64,000 nt of DNA, taken from the NCBI RefSeq assembly GCF_963668085.1, contig NZ_OY764059.1:186001-250000 (forward strand). The letters are read 5' to 3'. Origin of the DNA: an uncultured Ilyobacter sp. GTDB taxonomy: Bacteria > Fusobacteriota > Fusobacteriia > Fusobacteriales > Fusobacteriaceae. The position numbers were made by a program, and so were the translations under genes. Shown one piece after another: positions 47,630-58,825 of this stretch. The notes beneath the pieces are model-generated. The model made no database searches and was not told the DNA's origin. It saw only the letters and a list, made by a program, of their open reading frames with translations. The first letter of the stretch is position 1, and each line of letters opens with the position of its first letter.

Positions 47630-47705
47630 AGGTCAATGGCTCAATTGGTAGAGCATCGGTCTCCAAAACCGAGGGTTGGGGGTTCGAGTCCCTCTTGACC
47701 TGCCA
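47630..47705 (+). tRNA. tRNA-Trp (anticodon CCA)
   Basis: 76 bases with encoded CCA. Acceptor AGGTCAA pairs with TTGACCT. Anticodon loop CTCCAAA reads UGG. It sits between rpmG and secE in the same transcript. Confidence 0.95.
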
Positions 47706-47736
47706 TTTTTTTATATTGAGTATTGAAGGTGGTCCT

Positions 47737-47919
47737 ATGAAATTTATCGAAGAGATAAAAATGGAATATGCTAAGGTGACATGGCCTAACAAAGAAGAAG
47801 TGAAACACGCTACTATAATTGTTGCAGCTATGAGTGTCGCACTAAGTGTATATTTGGGAGTTTTCGACTTAATTGCTTCTAGACTTTTAGATATGCTCGT
47901 ATCCAGTTTTGGAGGGTAA
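47737..47919 (+). CDS. secE: preprotein translocase subunit SecE
   Basis: 60 residues from ATG 47737 (GAAGGTGG upstream). The frame is open further 5' only through the tRNA gene. Short form: an amphipathic helix (FIEEIKMEYAKVTWPNKEEVKHAT) then one membrane helix at about 28-48. SecE clamps SecY in the protein-export channel. The KVTWP motif is canonical. It ends three bases before nusG. Confidence 0.93.
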   Translation: MKFIEEIKMEYAKVTWPNKEEVKHATIIVAAMSVALSVYLGVFDLIASRLLDMLVSSFGG

Positions 47920-47922
47920 GGA

Positions 47923-48519
47923 ATGGAAAAAGCTATAGTAAAAAAATGGTTCATGATCCACACTTATTCAGGATATGAGAAAAAAGTGAAAACAGATCTT
48001 GAACAGAAAATAGAAACTCTCGAAAAAGGAGAGATTGTAACAAGAATACTTGTCCCTGAAGAGGAAAGTGTCGAACTGAGAAGAGGTAAAAAGAAAGTTG
48101 TGGCAAGAAAACTTTTTCCTGGATATGTAATGGTTGAAATGATCGTTACTAGAGAAGAGAGTGCTGACGGCATAAACTTCAAAGTAGACTCTGATGCTTG
48201 GTATATCATAAGAAATACCAATGGGGTAACAGGTTTTGTAGGAGTAGGATCTGATCCTATACCTATGGAAGATGAAGAAGTAGAAAATATATTTAGAGTT
48301 ATCGGGCTTCATGACGGTGATGATAAAGAGGTAAAAGAAACAGTTCAAATTAACTTTGGTGTCGGAGATTATGTCGAGCTTCTTGAAGGTGGACTTTCTG
48401 GACACGGAGGAAAAGTAGCTGAAATCGACATGGAACATAAAAGAGTCAAAGTCATGGTCGAAATGTTTGGTAGGATGACTCCTGTTGAAGTAAGTTTCGA
48501 CGGTGTCAAAAAAGCCTAA
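47923..48519 (+). CDS. nusG: transcription termination/antitermination protein NusG
   Basis: 198 residues. The NGN domain covers about 5-130 ([20 protein letters not shown] start, FPGYVMVEM). The KOW domain covers about 145-198 ([32 protein letters not shown]). The KOW loop reads EGGLSGHGG where most NusG have DGPFxxFxG. NusG binds RNA polymerase and couples it to Rho or ribosomes. Standard secE-nusG-rplK order. Confidence 0.95.
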   Translation: MEKAIVKKWFMIHTYSGYEKKVKTDLEQKIETLEKGEIVTRILVPEEESVELRRGKKKVVARKLFPGYVMVEMIVTREESADGINFKVDSDAWYIIRNTNGVTGFVGVGSDPIPMEDEEVENIFRVIGLHDGDDKEVKETVQINFGVGDYVELLEGGLSGHGGKVAEIDMEHKRVKVMVEMFGRMTPVEVSFDGVKKA

Positions 48520-48535
48520 GCTACGCTTTCGGCAA

Positions 48536-48563
48536 GTGGGAGATAACAAATCAATATGACCAC
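48536..48563 (+). promoter_or_regulatory. GTGG...CCAC element before rplK
   Basis: GTGG (48536-48539) pairs with CCAC (48560-48563), followed by AGA and then the L11 ribosome site. A similar element precedes rplA. It could be an L1 binding site. Confidence 0.4.
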
Positions 48564-48590
48564 AGATATTATGGAGGTGCAACTTTAAAA

Positions 48591-49016
48591 ATGGCAAAAG
48601 AAGTAATCGGATTAATTAAGTTACAATTACCAGCGGGAAAGGCTAATCCAGCTCCACCAGTAGGACCGGCATTAGGACAACATGGTGTTAACATCATGGA
48701 ATTCTGTAAAGCTTTCAACGCTAAAACTCAAGATAAAGCTGGATGGATTATACCAGTAGAAATTTCTGTTTACAACGACAGAAGTTTTACATTCATTCTA
48801 AAGACTCCACCTGCATCAGATTTACTTAAAAAATCTGCAGGGATTAAATCGGGAGCTGCTAACTCTAAAAAAGAGACTGCAGGAACAATCACTAAAGCAC
48901 AGCTTAAAGAATTAGCAGAAACTAAAATGCCAGACTTAAACGCTGGAACTATTGAAGCAGCTATGAATATTCTTGCTGGATCTGCAAGATCTATGGGAAT
49001 AAAAATAGTAGACTAA
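48591..49016 (+). CDS. rplK: 50S ribosomal protein L11
   Basis: A 141-residue protein of the GTPase-associated centre, binding 23S helices 43-44. The N-terminal [25 protein letters not shown] is the invariant L11 signature. C-terminal domain to IKIVD. ATG 48591 follows GGAGGTGC. First gene of the L11-L1-L10-L12 set. Confidence 0.97.
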   Translation: MAKEVIGLIKLQLPAGKANPAPPVGPALGQHGVNIMEFCKAFNAKTQDKAGWIIPVEISVYNDRSFTFILKTPPASDLLKKSAGIKSGAANSKKETAGTITKAQLKELAETKMPDLNAGTIEAAMNILAGSARSMGIKIVD

Positions 49017-49053
49017 TTTTTGGGAAATGGCTTTATTTATAGAGTGAAAATAA

Positions 49054-49084
49054 GTGGTAGGAACTAAAAATTCCGCTTAACCAC
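49054..49084 (+). promoter_or_regulatory. GTGG...CCAC element before rplA
   Basis: GTGG (49054-49057) with CCAC (49081-49084), and inner GGAA/TTCC. Same pattern as before rplK and a plausible L1 autoregulatory site. Confidence 0.5.
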
Positions 49085-49104
49085 AGAAGGAGGAAAGTTA
49101 AGGA

Positions 49105-49812
49105 ATGGCTAAAAGAGGTAAAAAATACTTAGAGATAGCTAAACTAGTTGAGATAGGGAAGCTTTATGATGTAAACGAAGCTTTAGAGCTTGTTGCAAAA
49201 ACAAAAACTGCGAAATTCGTAGAAACTATAGAGGTTGCTCTTAGATTAGGAGTAGACCCAAGACATGCTGACCAGCAAATAAGAGGAACTGTAGTTCTTC
49301 CACATGGTACAGGTAAAACAGTTAAGGTCCTTGCTATAACTTCTGGAGACAACGTACAGAAAGCTCTAGATGCAGGGGCAGATTATGCAGGAGCAGAAGA
49401 GTATATCGAAAAGATCCAACAAGGTTGGTTTGACTTTGATGTAGTTATAGCTACTCCAGACATGATGCCTAAGCTAGGGAAATTAGGAAGAGTACTTGGA
49501 ACTAAAGGACTTATGCCTAACCCTAAATCAGGAACAGTAACACCAAATATTGCTCAAGCAGTATCTGAATTCAAGAAAGGAAAGCTTGCCTTTAGAGTAG
49601 ACAAATTAGGATCTATTCACGTACCTATCGGTAAGGCAGATTTCGACGGTGTAAAAATCGAAGAAAACTTCAAAGCTTTTATGGCAGAGATCCAGAGGTT
49701 AAAGCCATCAGCAGCAAAAGGTCAATACCTTAAAACTGTAGCTGTATCCCTAACAATGGGACCTGGGATCAAAATGGATCCAATCCTTGTATCTAAGTAC
49801 TTAGGTGCATAA
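49105..49812 (+). CDS. rplA: 50S ribosomal protein L1
   Basis: 235 residues, normal length. It forms the L1 stalk of the large subunit and in many bacteria represses its own m[19 protein letters not shown] start, [27 protein letters not shown], and [22 protein letters not shown] in outline are family blocks. ATG 49105 after GGAGG. Confidence 0.97.
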   Translation: MAKRGKKYLEIAKLVEIGKLYDVNEALELVAKTKTAKFVETIEVALRLGVDPRHADQQIRGTVVLPHGTGKTVKVLAITSGDNVQKALDAGADYAGAEEYIEKIQQGWFDFDVVIATPDMMPKLGKLGRVLGTKGLMPNPKSGTVTPNIAQAVSEFKKGKLAFRVDKLGSIHVPIGKADFDGVKIEENFKAFMAEIQRLKPSAAKGQYLKTVAVSLTMGPGIKMDPILVSKYLGA

Positions 49813-49851
49813 TAGTATTAGTTGGATGAAAATTTAATATAAATATCCAAA

Positions 49852-49967
49852 CCAAAGACCGTAGGTGGTGCAAACCTTAAATATCCTACCGAGGTTGGGG
49901 CAAGTTATCACTAACCTCAAGTATGCTTTCAACCTCCGTTCCTGTCTTTGGATCGGAGGTTATTTTT
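49852..49967 (+). ncRNA. L10 leader with overlapping terminator-like hairpin
   Basis: CCAAAGAC (49852-49859) can pair with GTCTTTGG (49944-49951), enclosing a GTAGG/CCTAC stem (49861-49889), as in the ribosomal L10 leader family. AACCTCCG (49931-49938) can instead pair with CGGAGGTT (49954-49961), followed by TTTTT. The two foldings interfere topologically, so attenuation by L10-L12 binding is plausible. Confidence 0.7.
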
Positions 49968-49992
49968 CAGAAAAAGAGGAGGTGAATAGATA

Positions 49993-50505
49993 ATGGCAAC
50001 TGAATTAAAAAAACAGGTTATAGCTGAACTAAGTGAAAAGATCAAAAAATCTGATTCTATTGTTTTCATTGACTATAAAGGATTAAAAGTTAATGAAGAA
50101 ACAGAATTAAGAAAACAGATCAGAGAAGCTGGGGCAGAATATATCGTTGCTAAAAACAGACTTTTCAAAATAGCTCTTAAAGAAGCTGGGGTGGAAGATA
50201 GTTTTGATGATGTATTAGAAGGAACTACGGCATTTGCATTTGGATATGGAGACGTTGTAGCACCTGCTAAAGTTACTTTTGACCTAGGTAAGGAATTAGC
50301 TCTTCAAAAGAGAGATATATTCAAAATAAAGGCTGGAGTACTTTCTGGAAAGAGAGTTGAGGCATCTGAAGTTGAGGCACTAGCTAAACTTCCATCAAGA
50401 GATCAACTACTTTCTATGGTGTTAAATGGTATGCTTGGACCTATCAGAAAACTTGCTTATGCAGCTGTAGCTATAGCTGATAAGAAAGAATCTGCAGGAG
50501 AATAA
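49993..50505 (+). CDS. rplJ: 50S ribosomal protein L10
   Basis: 170 residues. L10 anchors the L12 dimers to the ribosome stalk base. N-terminal RNA-binding domain with IVFIDYKGLKVNEETELRKQIREAG in outline and VAKNRLFKIALKEAG. The C-terminal helix for L12 ends AIADKKESAGE. ATG 49993 has AGGAGGTG upstream, just after the leader terminator. Probably autoregulated through that leader. Confidence 0.96.
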   Translation: MATELKKQVIAELSEKIKKSDSIVFIDYKGLKVNEETELRKQIREAGAEYIVAKNRLFKIALKEAGVEDSFDDVLEGTTAFAFGYGDVVAPAKVTFDLGKELALQKRDIFKIKAGVLSGKRVEASEVEALAKLPSRDQLLSMVLNGMLGPIRKLAYAAVAIADKKESAGE

Positions 50506-50573
50506 TCTCCCTAAGATAAAAAAAACAATAAAAATCTTATTATAGAAGATAATAAAAAAGGAGGAATAATTAA

Positions 50574-50936
50574 ATGGCATTCGATAGAGAAAAATTCATC
50601 GCTGATTTAGAAGCAATGACAGTATTAGAATTAAAAGAATTAGTATCAACATTAGAGGATCACTTCGGTGTAACTGCTGCTGCTCCTGTAGCTGTAGCTG
50701 CTGAAGCTGGAGCTGCTGCTGCAGAGAAAACTGAGTTTGACGTAGTTATAACAAGCGCAGGTGACAAGAAGATAGCAGTAATCAAAGAGCTTAGAGCTAT
50801 CACTGGACTTGGACTTAAAGAAGCTAAAGACTTAGCTGAAGCTGGAGGAAATGTTAAAGAAGCTGTTTCTAAAGAGGAAGCTGAAGAAGTAAAAGCTAAA
50901 CTTGAAGCTGCTGGAGCTACTGTAGAAGTTAAATAG
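50574..50936 (+). CDS. rplL: 50S ribosomal protein L7/L12
   Basis: 120 residues. N-terminal dimerisation helices (1-35), an Ala-rich hinge ([18 protein letters not shown], about 35-52), and the C-terminal factor-binding domain with [22 protein letters not shown]. Standard stalk protein. ATG 50574 after AAGGAGG. Confidence 0.97.
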   Translation: MAFDREKFIADLEAMTVLELKELVSTLEDHFGVTAAAPVAVAAEAGAAAAEKTEFDVVITSAGDKKIAVIKELRAITGLGLKEAKDLAEAGGNVKEAVSKEEAEEVKAKLEAAGATVEVK

Positions 50937-50983
50937 TCTATTTTTTAACTTTTATTAAATCCTACTAACAATTTAAAAAAAAT

Positions 50984-51012
50984 AGGCACTCTTAATTTAA
51001 GAGTGCCTTTTT
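50984..51012 (+). terminator. rplL terminator or attenuator before rpoB
   Basis: A perfect 12-bp stem (50984-50995 with 50997-51008) and T-run. In the usual arrangement such a site reduces transcription into rpoBC. Confidence 0.85.
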
Positions 51013-51070
51013 ACTCATTTATAGAGTAATGGCCTTGAAATAAATAAACCGTGAAATATTTTAAATATGA

Positions 51071-51138
51071 AGTTGATATCTAATCTGTGTAAAACAGTAT
51101 ATTTAAACAGATTATTTTTAATAGGTTAGGTATCAACT
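51071..51138 (+). promoter_or_regulatory. long hairpin leader of rpoB
   Basis: 51071-51083 pairs with 51126-51138 (13 bp, one G-U pair). AATCTGT (51082-51088) pairs with ACAGATT (51107-51113). Together they form a 68-base structured element ending 28 bases before rpoB. It may be an RNase processing site or an autoregulatory leader. Confidence 0.6.
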
Positions 51139-51166
51139 ATTAAGAACTAACAAGGGGTGTGAAGTA

Positions 51167-54100
51167 ATGGGGAAACTTGTTAAAAGAATGAATTTTGGAA
51201 GAATAAAAGAAAGAGGAGCGATGCCTCACTTCCTAGAATTCCAATTAAATTCCTATGAAGATTTCCTACAAGCCAAAAAAGCTCCAAACACAAGAGATGA
51301 TAAAGGACTTGAATCGGCTTTTAGAGAAATTTTCCCTATTGAGTCTTCTAACGGAGACATCAAACTTGAGTACCTTTCTTATGAACTGCACGAAGCAGAG
51401 CCACCAATGAATGATGAGCTTGAGTGTAAAAAGAGAGGTAAAACCTATTCTGCCTCATTAAAGGTAAGGCTTAGACTCATAAACAAGAAAAGTGGAAACG
51501 AGATACAAGAAACATTGGTATACTTTGGTGAGCTTCCTAGGATGACTGAGAGAGGGACTTTCATAATTAATGGTGCAGAAAGAGTTGTAGTGTCACAGCT
51601 ACATAGATCGCCTGGTGTTTCTTTCAACAAAGAACAAAATATCCAGACAGGTAAAGATCTTTTTTCAGGAAAAATAATACCTTATAAAGGTACTTGGCTG
51701 GAATTTGAAACAGACAAAAATGACTTCTTAAGTGTCAAAATTGACAGAAAAAAGAAGGTTTTAGCGACTGTATTCCTAAAATCAGTAGATTTTTTCCAGG
51801 ATAACTTGGAAATCATGGAGGAGTTCTTTAAAACAAAAGAGCTCGATCTGACTAAATATTATGAAAAATATAAAGACAGAGAAGAATTAGTAAGTATTCT
51901 GAGAACAAAGTTTGAAGGAAGCTTCGTAAAAGAAGATATATTTGACGAAGAAACAGGAGAGATACTAGCTGAAGAACAGACAGTTATTGATGAAGAGTTA
52001 ATTGAAAAAATAGTGGATATGAAGCTCGAATCACTAAACTATTGGGAAGTAAGACCAGAGGAAAAGATACTTGCCAACACTTTATTAGCAGATACCAGCG
52101 AGAATAAGGATGAGGCTGTTACAGAGGTGTTTAAAAAACTAAGGCCTGGAGATCTTGTTACAGTTGATTCAGCAAGATCACTTATCAGACAGATGTTTTT
52201 TAACCCTCAAAGATATGACCTTGCTTCAGTTGGTAGATATAAAATGAACAAGAGGCTAAGACTAGAGCTTCCTGACGATCAAGTAGTATTGACAAGAGAA
52301 GACTTAGTGGCATCAATAAAATACGTTCTAGGCCTTCATAACGGTAACGGACACACAGATGATATAGATAACCTTTCAAACAGAAGGGTAAGAGGAGTCG
52401 GAGAACTTCTATTGATGCAGATAAGATCAGGACTTGTAAAAATGGGGAAAATGGTAAAGGAAAAGATGACTGTACAAGATGCAGGAACCCTTACTCCACA
52501 ATCTCTTTTGAATACGAGACCTCTTAATGCATTGGTTTTAGATTTCTTCGGTTCAGGACAACTTTCACAGTTTATGGACCAATCCAACCCACTGGCTGAA
52601 CTCACTCACAAGAGAAGGATTTCAGCACTAGGACCAGGTGGACTTTCTAGAGAGAGGGCAGGATTTGAGGTACGTGACGTACACGATTCGCATTATGGTA
52701 GAATTTGTCCAATAGAAACTCCAGAGGGACCAAACATCGGTCTTATAGGATCTCTTGCTATCTATGCAAAGGTTAATAAATATGGATTCATAGAAACTCC
52801 ATATATAACTGTAAAGGATGGTAAAGCAGATTTTGATGACATAAAATATCTAGCTGCAGACGAAGAAGAAGGACTCTTTATCGCACAGGCAGATACAGTT
52901 GTAGGAGAAGACGGAAGTCTAGAGGGAGAAGTTGTTTGTAGATTTGGACATGAGATAGTTCATGTATCTGGGGAAAAAGTTGATTTCCTAGATGTTTCTC
53001 CTAAGCAGGTTGTTTCAGTATCAGCAGGACTTATACCTTTCCTAGAGCATGATGATGCCAACAGAGCACTTATGGGATCAAACATGCAAAGACAAGCGGT
53101 ACCACTATTGAAAGCAGAAGCACCTTTTATAGGAACAGGACTTGAAAGAAAAGTGGCTGTAGACTCTGGAGCAGTTATAGTGTCGAAGGTGAAAGGGAAA
53201 GTAGTAGCTGTAGATGCAAATAAAGTAGTAGTACTAGATGAAGAGAAAAAAGAACATACTTATAGACTTCTTAACTTTGAAAGATCTAACCAAGCAATGT
53301 GTCTACATCAAAAGCCTCTTGTTGATCTCGGGGAAGAAGTAGAAGTTGGAACTATACTAGCTGATGGACCTGCTACAAAAGGCGGAGATCTGGCACTAGG
53401 TAGAAATATCCTGATGGCATTCATGCCTTGGGAAGGATACAACTTTGAGGATGCGATTTTGATTTCTGATAGACTTAGAAAAGATGATGTATTTACATCA
53501 ATTCATATAGAGGAATATGAGATAGAAGCTAGATCGACAAAATTAGGTGATGAAGAGATAACAAGAGAGATCCCTAATGTGTCTGAAGAAGCTCTTAGAA
53601 ACCTTGATGACAGGGGAGTAATAAGAGTAGGTGCAGAAGTAGGACCTGGAGATATTCTTGTAGGAAAAACTACACCAAAAGGTGAAACAGAACCTCCTGC
53701 AGAAGAAAAACTTCTAAGAGCCATTTTTGGAGAGAAAGCAAGAGATGTAAGAGATACATCTTTAAAGATGCCTCATGGAGCTAAGGGTACTATTGTAGAG
53801 ATTCTTGAGCTTTCTAGAGAAAACGGCGATGAACTCAAGGCTGGGGTAAATAAACTAATAAGAATATTTGTAGCGGAAAAGAGAAAAATAACTGTTGGAG
53901 ATAAGATGTCGGGAAGACATGGTAACAAAGGTGTAGTTTCTAGAGTATTACCTGCAGAAGACATGCCTTTCTTAGCTAACGGAACACATCTAGATGTAGT
54001 TATCAACCCTCTTGGAGTTCCTTCACGTATGAATATCGGTCAGGTACTAGAAGTACATCTAGGACTTGCAATGGGAGACTTAGACGGCGGGACATATATA

Positions 54101-54664
54101 GCCACTCCTGTATTTGACGGTGGAAACGAAGCACAGGTAAAAGATTATCTTGAATCTTCAGGATTTAGCAGAACAGGTAAGGTAACACTGTTTGATGGTA
54201 GAACAGGGGATAAATTTGACAACCCTGTAACTGTAGGTAGGATGTATATGCTTAAACTTCATCACCTGGTAGAAGATAAAATGCATGCTAGAGCAATCGG
54301 TCCTTACTCACTAGTTACTCAACAGCCACTTGGAGGTAAAGCTCAATTTGGAGGTCAGAGACTAGGGGAAATGGAAGTTTGGGCTCTTGAAGCTTATGGA
54401 GCAGCTAATATTCTACAGGAGATGCTAACTGTTAAGTCAGATGACGTAGCAGGAAGAACAAAGACATACGAGGCTATTGTAAAAGGTGAAGAAATGCCAG
54501 AGCCTGACTTACCAGAATCATTCAAGGTACTACTTAAGGAATTCCAGGCACTAGCTCTTGATGTAGAACTCTTTGATACTGATAAAAAGATTATAAATGT
54601 AAATGAAGAGCTAAACAAAGAAGAAACAATAACGGAGTTCTCTTTAGCAGACCTTAAAAATTAA
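51167..54664 (+). CDS. rpoB: RNA polymerase beta subunit
   Basis: 1165 residues, the short bacterial form without large insertions. The rifampicin region (about residues 460-525) reads [28 protein letters not shown], with Asp, His and Ser at the positions where resistance changes usually occur, so the protein looks rifampicin-sensitive. C-terminal blocks [10 protein letters not shown] and [25 protein letters not shown] are standard. ATG 51167 follows GGGGTG. It pairs with rpoC 77 bases downstream. Confidence 0.98.
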   Translation: MGKLVKRMNFGRIKERGAMPHFLEFQLNSYEDFLQAKKAPNTRDDKGLESAFREIFPIESSNGDIKLEYLSYELHEAEPPMNDELECKKRGKTYSASLKVRLRLINKKSGNEIQETLVYFGELPRMTERGTFIINGAERVVVSQLHRSPGVSFNKEQNIQTGKDLFSGKIIPYKGTWLEFETDKNDFLSVKIDRKKKVLATVFLKSVDFFQDNLEIMEEFFKTKELDLTKYYEKYKDREELVSILRTKFEGSFVKEDIFDEETGEILAEEQTVIDEELIEKIVDMKLESLNYWEVRPEEKILANTLLADTSENKDEAVTEVFKKLRPGDLVTVDSARSLIRQMFFNPQRYDLASVGRYKMNKRLRLELPDDQVVLTREDLVASIKYVLGLHNGNGHTDDIDNLSNRRVRGVGELLLMQIRSGLVKMGKMVKEKMTVQDAGTLTPQSLLNTRPLNALVLDFFGSGQLSQFMDQSNPLAELTHKRRISALGPGGLSRERAGFEVRDVHDSHYGRICPIETPEGPNIGLIGSLAIYAKVNKYGFIETPYITVKDGKADFDDIKYLAADEEEGLFIAQADTVVGEDGSLEGEVVCRFGHEIVHVSGEKVDFLDVSPKQVVSVSAGLIPFLEHDDANRALMGSNMQRQAVPLLKAEAPFIGTGLERKVAVDSGAVIVSKVKGKVVAVDANKVVVLDEEKKEHTYRLLNFERSNQAMCLHQKPLVDLGEEVEVGTILADGPATKGGDLALGRNILMAFMPWEGYNFEDAILISDRLRKDDVFTSIHIEEYEIEARSTKLGDEEITREIPNVSEEALRNLDDRGVIRVGAEVGPGDILVGKTTPKGETEPPAEEKLLRAIFGEKARDVRDTSLKMPHGAKGTIVEILELSRENGDELKAGVNKLIRIFVAEKRKITVGDKMSGRHGNKGVVSRVLPAEDMPFLANGTHLDVVINPLGVPSRMNIGQVLEVHLGLAMGDLDGGTYIATPVFDGGNEAQVKDYLESSGFSRTGKVTLFDGRTGDKFDNPVTVGRMYMLKLHHLVEDKMHARAIGPYSLVTQQPLGGKAQFGGQRLGEMEVWALEAYGAANILQEMLTVKSDDVAGRTKTYEAIVKGEEMPEPDLPESFKVLLKEFQALALDVELFDTDKKIINVNEELNKEETITEFSLADLKN

Positions 54665-54741
54665 GATTGTGGTCGTATGGAACACATAACTATTTGAGTG
54701 TATATAATACTTATCTCAAGTAAGGAGGCTTTGCAGTTAAT

Positions 54742-57700
54742 ATGGGAATTAAAAATTTCGAAAAAATCAGGATTAGACTAGCATCTCCAGAAAAGATTCA
54801 AGAATGGTCTTTTGGAGAAGTAACTAAACCGGAAACAATTAACTATAGAACACTTAATCCTGAAATGGATGGTCTTTTCTGTGAAAAAATATTTGGTCCA
54901 ACTAAGGACTGGGAATGTGCTTGTGGAAAATACAAAAGAATGAGATATAAAGGTCTTGTTTGTGAGAAGTGCGGAGTAGAGGTAACAAGAGCAAAAGTAA
55001 GAAGAGAGAGAATGGGGCATATCAATCTTGCAGCCCCAGTTTCTCACATCTGGTACTCTAAAGGTACTCCAAACAAGATGTCTCTTGTTCTCGGGATTTC
55101 CCCGAAAGAACTTGAATCAGTTCTTTATTTTGCAAGATATATCGTAATATCTACAGGTGATACGAATCTTAAAGAAGTAAAGATTTTAACTGAGAGAGAA
55201 TACAAGCTATACAGACAGCAACACGGAAAAAGTTTTGAAGCTCAAATGGGTGCAGAAGCTATTCTCAAATTGCTGCAAAAGATAAACCTTGAAGAACTTC
55301 AAGTAGAACTTGAAAAAGAGCTTGAAGATGTAACTTCTTCTCAAAAGAGAAAGAAGATAGTAAAAAGACTTAAAATAGTAAGAGACTTCAGTGAGTCAGG
55401 GAACAAGCCAGAATGGATGATACTAAAAAATGTTCCTGTAATACCGGCTGACCTAAGACCAATGGTTCAGCTAGATGGTGGAAGATTTGCAACTTCGGAC
55501 CTGAACGATCTTTACAGAAGAGTAATAAACAGAAACAACAGACTGAAAAAGCTTTTAGAAATAAAAGCACCTGAGATAGTTGTAAAAAATGAAAAAAGAA
55601 TGCTTCAAGAAGCTGTGGATGCCCTTATAGACAACGGAAGAAGAGGAAAACCTGTAGTTGCACAAAACAACAGAGAACTTAAATCTCTTTCAGATATGCT
55701 AAAAGGTAAGCAAGGTAGATTTAGACAGAACCTTCTCGGTAAAAGGGTAGACTATTCTGCTAGATCGGTTATCGTTGTAGGTCCATCTCTAAAGATGGAT
55801 CAATGCGGAATACCTAAAAAAATGGCCCTTGAATTATACAAACCTTTCATAATGAGAGAGCTTGTAAAAAGAGAGCTAGCTTCAAATATAAAAACAGCTA
55901 AAAAACTTGTAGAAGATGCAGATGACAAAGTATGGGATGTAATCGAGGATGTTATCCAAGATCATCCAGTGCTTCTAAACAGAGCACCTACTCTTCACAG
56001 ACTTTCAATACAGGCTTTCCAACCTGTTCTTATAGAAGGAAAAGCTATCAGACTACATCCATTGGTTTGTTCTGCATTCAATGCCGACTTCGATGGTGAC
56101 CAGATGGCTGTACACTTGATGCTTTCGCCAGAGGCGATAATGGAGGCAAAACTTCTAATGCTTGCTCCAAATAATATAATATCTCCTGCAAATGGAGAAC
56201 CGGTAGCTGTACCTTCTCAGGATATGGTTATGGGATGTTATTATATGACAAAGGATAAACCTGGAGCTAAAGGTGAAGGGATGGTATTCTCGAGCATAGA
56301 TAAGGTTTTGACTGCTTATCAACTGGGAATGGTTGAGACTCATGCAATCGTAAAAGTAAGAATAGACTCTGAACTTGTTGAATCTACTCCAGGTAGAGTG
56401 CTTTTTAATGAGATGCTTCCTCTGGAAAACAGAATGTATAATGTCACTTTTGGTAAGGGACCATTAAAAAAACTTATTGCAAAACTTTACGAGATGCACG
56501 GATTTACAATAACAGCAGAACTTATAAATGATATTAAAAACTTCGGATACCATTACGCTACATTTGCTGGAATAACTGTAGGTATAGAGGATCTTGAAAT
56601 TCCTGAGTCTAAAAAGGGAATCCTTGAAGAAGCAGACAACATGGTAGCTGAAATCGAACAGGATTATAGAGATGGTAGAATAATAAACGAAGAAAGATAT
56701 AGAAAAACAGTAGCAGTATGGTCAAAGGCAACTGATGATGTAACAAAGGCAATGATGGAAAACCTAGATCAATTTAACCCGGTATATATGATGGCCAACT
56801 CTGGAGCAAGAGGATCTATCGCCCAGATGAGACAACTTGGTGCCATGAGAGGACTAATGGCAGATACACAGGGAAGAATTATAGAGGTTCCTATCAAAGC
56901 AAACTTCCGTGAGGGTCTAACTGTATTAGAATTCTTCATGTCATCTCACGGAGCTAGAAAAGGTCTGGCAGATACAGCACTGAGAACTGCCGACTCGGGA
57001 TACCTAACAAGAAGACTTGTAGATATTTCGCATGAAGTTATAGTAAACTCTGAAGACTGTGGAACACATGAGGGAATCGAGGTAGCAGAGCTTGTATCTG
57101 AAGGAAATGTAATCGAAAAACTTTCAGAAAGACTGAACGGAAGAGTCCTTGGTGAGGATCTAGTGCATGAAGGAGAACTGATAGCAGCTAGAAACACTCT
57201 TATAGACAAAGAGCTTATAAATAAAATAGAAGAGCTAGAAATCAAAAAAGTTAAGATAAGATCACCACTTACTTGTAGCCTTGAAAAAGGTGTTTGTAAG
57301 AAGTGTTATGGTATGGACTTGGCTACTCATAAAGAGATACTTTTAGGGGAAGCGGTAGGAGTAATAGCAGCACAATCTATCGGAGAACCTGGAACTCAGC
57401 TTACAATGAGAACTTTCCATACAGGTGGAGTTGCCATGGCCTCAGCTGCAGCAACTAGCATAAAAGCTGAAAACAGTGGTAAGATAGTTTTCAGAGAAGT
57501 GAAAATACTTGAAACAGAAGAAAGTGATGATAAGGTTGTAGTTTCCCAATCAGCCAAACTGATAATAGGAAATTATGATTATGAGATTCCTTCTGGTTCG
57601 ATACTGAAAGTAGAAGAGGGACAGATGGTAGAAGCAGGAGATACCCTGGTTGTATTTGACCCTTATAATATACCAATAATAGCTGACAGCGACGGTTTAG

Positions 57701-58686
57701 TGGAATACAGAGAACTATATGTCAAAGAAAGCTATGACGAAAAGTATGACGTAACAGAATATCAGGCTATAAAACCTGTAGAATCTGGAGATATTAACCC
57801 TAGAATAATACTCTTTGATGATGATGGCAATAAAGTCGGAGTTTGTTATATACCATTTGGAGCCTTCTTGATGGTTAAAGAGGGAGACAAAGTTAAAAAA
57901 GGTCAAATTGTGGCAAAAATCATCCCTGAAGGAGCCGGAACAAAGGATATCACTGGAGGTCTTCCTAGAGTTCAAGAACTTTTTGAAGCCAGAAATCCAA
58001 AAGGAAAGGCTACACTTTCTGAAATAGACGGTAAGGTAGAAATTACCGGTAAGAAGAAAAAAGGTATGAGAGTAATCATAATAAAATCTACTACTGACAG
58101 TGACTTATTTAAAGAATATCTTGTTCCTGTAGGGGAACACCTTGTTGTTACAGATGGTATGCTTGTAAAATCTGGAGATAAGATTACAGATGGAGCTATT
58201 TCTCCACATGACGTACTTTCTATAAAAGGTCTTGTTGCGGCAGAACAGTTTATACTAGAGTCTGTTCAGCAAGTATATAGAGATCAAGGGGTAACGGTAA
58301 ATGATAAGCATATAGAGATTATCGTTAAGCAGATGTTTAAGAAAGTAAGAATAGTAGATTCTGGTTCATCACTTTTCTTAGAAGATGAAGTTGTAGAGAA
58401 GAGGCTAATGGATCTTGAAAATGAAGTTTTAAGAGCAGCTGGTAAACGTGAGATACAATATCAACCGATTATTCAGGGAATAACTAAAGCGGCAGTAAAC
58501 ACTGGAAGCTTTATTTCTGCGGCATCATTCCAAGAGACAACTAAAGTCCTTTCTAATGCAGCAATTGAAGGAAAAGAAGACTATTTAGAAGGTCTTAAAG
58601 AAAATGTAATTATAGGAAAAATGATTCCTGCTGGAACAGGATTCACTACTTATAAGACGATAGAACCGAAGAAACTTCAAGACTAA
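54742..58686 (+). CDS. rpoC: RNA polymerase beta-prime subunit
   Basis: 1314 residues. The N-terminal zinc ribbon is C-X-C...C-G-V form ([20 protein letters not shown]). The catalytic [12 protein letters not shown] binds the active-site magnesium. The second zinc site is [15 protein letters not shown]. The trigger-loop region and the C-terminal assembly end ([17 protein letters not shown]) are intact. ATG 54742 with AAGGAGG. Terminated at 58688-58720. Confidence 0.98.
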   Translation: MGIKNFEKIRIRLASPEKIQEWSFGEVTKPETINYRTLNPEMDGLFCEKIFGPTKDWECACGKYKRMRYKGLVCEKCGVEVTRAKVRRERMGHINLAAPVSHIWYSKGTPNKMSLVLGISPKELESVLYFARYIVISTGDTNLKEVKILTEREYKLYRQQHGKSFEAQMGAEAILKLLQKINLEELQVELEKELEDVTSSQKRKKIVKRLKIVRDFSESGNKPEWMILKNVPVIPADLRPMVQLDGGRFATSDLNDLYRRVINRNNRLKKLLEIKAPEIVVKNEKRMLQEAVDALIDNGRRGKPVVAQNNRELKSLSDMLKGKQGRFRQNLLGKRVDYSARSVIVVGPSLKMDQCGIPKKMALELYKPFIMRELVKRELASNIKTAKKLVEDADDKVWDVIEDVIQDHPVLLNRAPTLHRLSIQAFQPVLIEGKAIRLHPLVCSAFNADFDGDQMAVHLMLSPEAIMEAKLLMLAPNNIISPANGEPVAVPSQDMVMGCYYMTKDKPGAKGEGMVFSSIDKVLTAYQLGMVETHAIVKVRIDSELVESTPGRVLFNEMLPLENRMYNVTFGKGPLKKLIAKLYEMHGFTITAELINDIKNFGYHYATFAGITVGIEDLEIPESKKGILEEADNMVAEIEQDYRDGRIINEERYRKTVAVWSKATDDVTKAMMENLDQFNPVYMMANSGARGSIAQMRQLGAMRGLMADTQGRIIEVPIKANFREGLTVLEFFMSSHGARKGLADTALRTADSGYLTRRLVDISHEVIVNSEDCGTHEGIEVAELVSEGNVIEKLSERLNGRVLGEDLVHEGELIAARNTLIDKELINKIEELEIKKVKIRSPLTCSLEKGVCKKCYGMDLATHKEILLGEAVGVIAAQSIGEPGTQLTMRTFHTGGVAMASAAATSIKAENSGKIVFREVKILETEESDDKVVVSQSAKLIIGNYDYEIPSGSILKVEEGQMVEAGDTLVVFDPYNIPIIADSDGLVEYRELYVKESYDEKYDVTEYQAIKPVESGDINPRIILFDDDGNKVGVCYIPFGAFLMVKEGDKVKKGQIVAKIIPEGAGTKDITGGLPRVQELFEARNPKGKATLSEIDGKVEITGKKKKGMRVIIIKSTTDSDLFKEYLVPVGEHLVVTDGMLVKSGDKITDGAISPHDVLSIKGLVAAEQFILESVQQVYRDQGVTVNDKHIEIIVKQMFKKVRIVDSGSSLFLEDEVVEKRLMDLENEVLRAAGKREIQYQPIIQGITKAAVNTGSFISAASFQETTKVLSNAAIEGKEDYLEGLKENVIIGKMIPAGTGFTTYKTIEPKKLQD

Positions 58687-58687
58687 T

Positions 58688-58720
58688 AAAATAGGCGACT
58701 TTTGTCGCCTATTTTGATAT
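58688..58720 (+). terminator. rpoC terminator
   Basis: A 12-bp stem (58688-58699 with 58704-58715), TTTT loop, followed by a T-rich tail. Confidence 0.88.
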
Positions 58721-58825
58721 TTTTCACTCTTTATAAAATAAAGGCATTGAATAAACTATAAAAAGCATCAATCTACAAAGATATCAAAGAAAGAGATAAA
58801 CTTTGAGAGAAAGGGTGGGTTTCTA

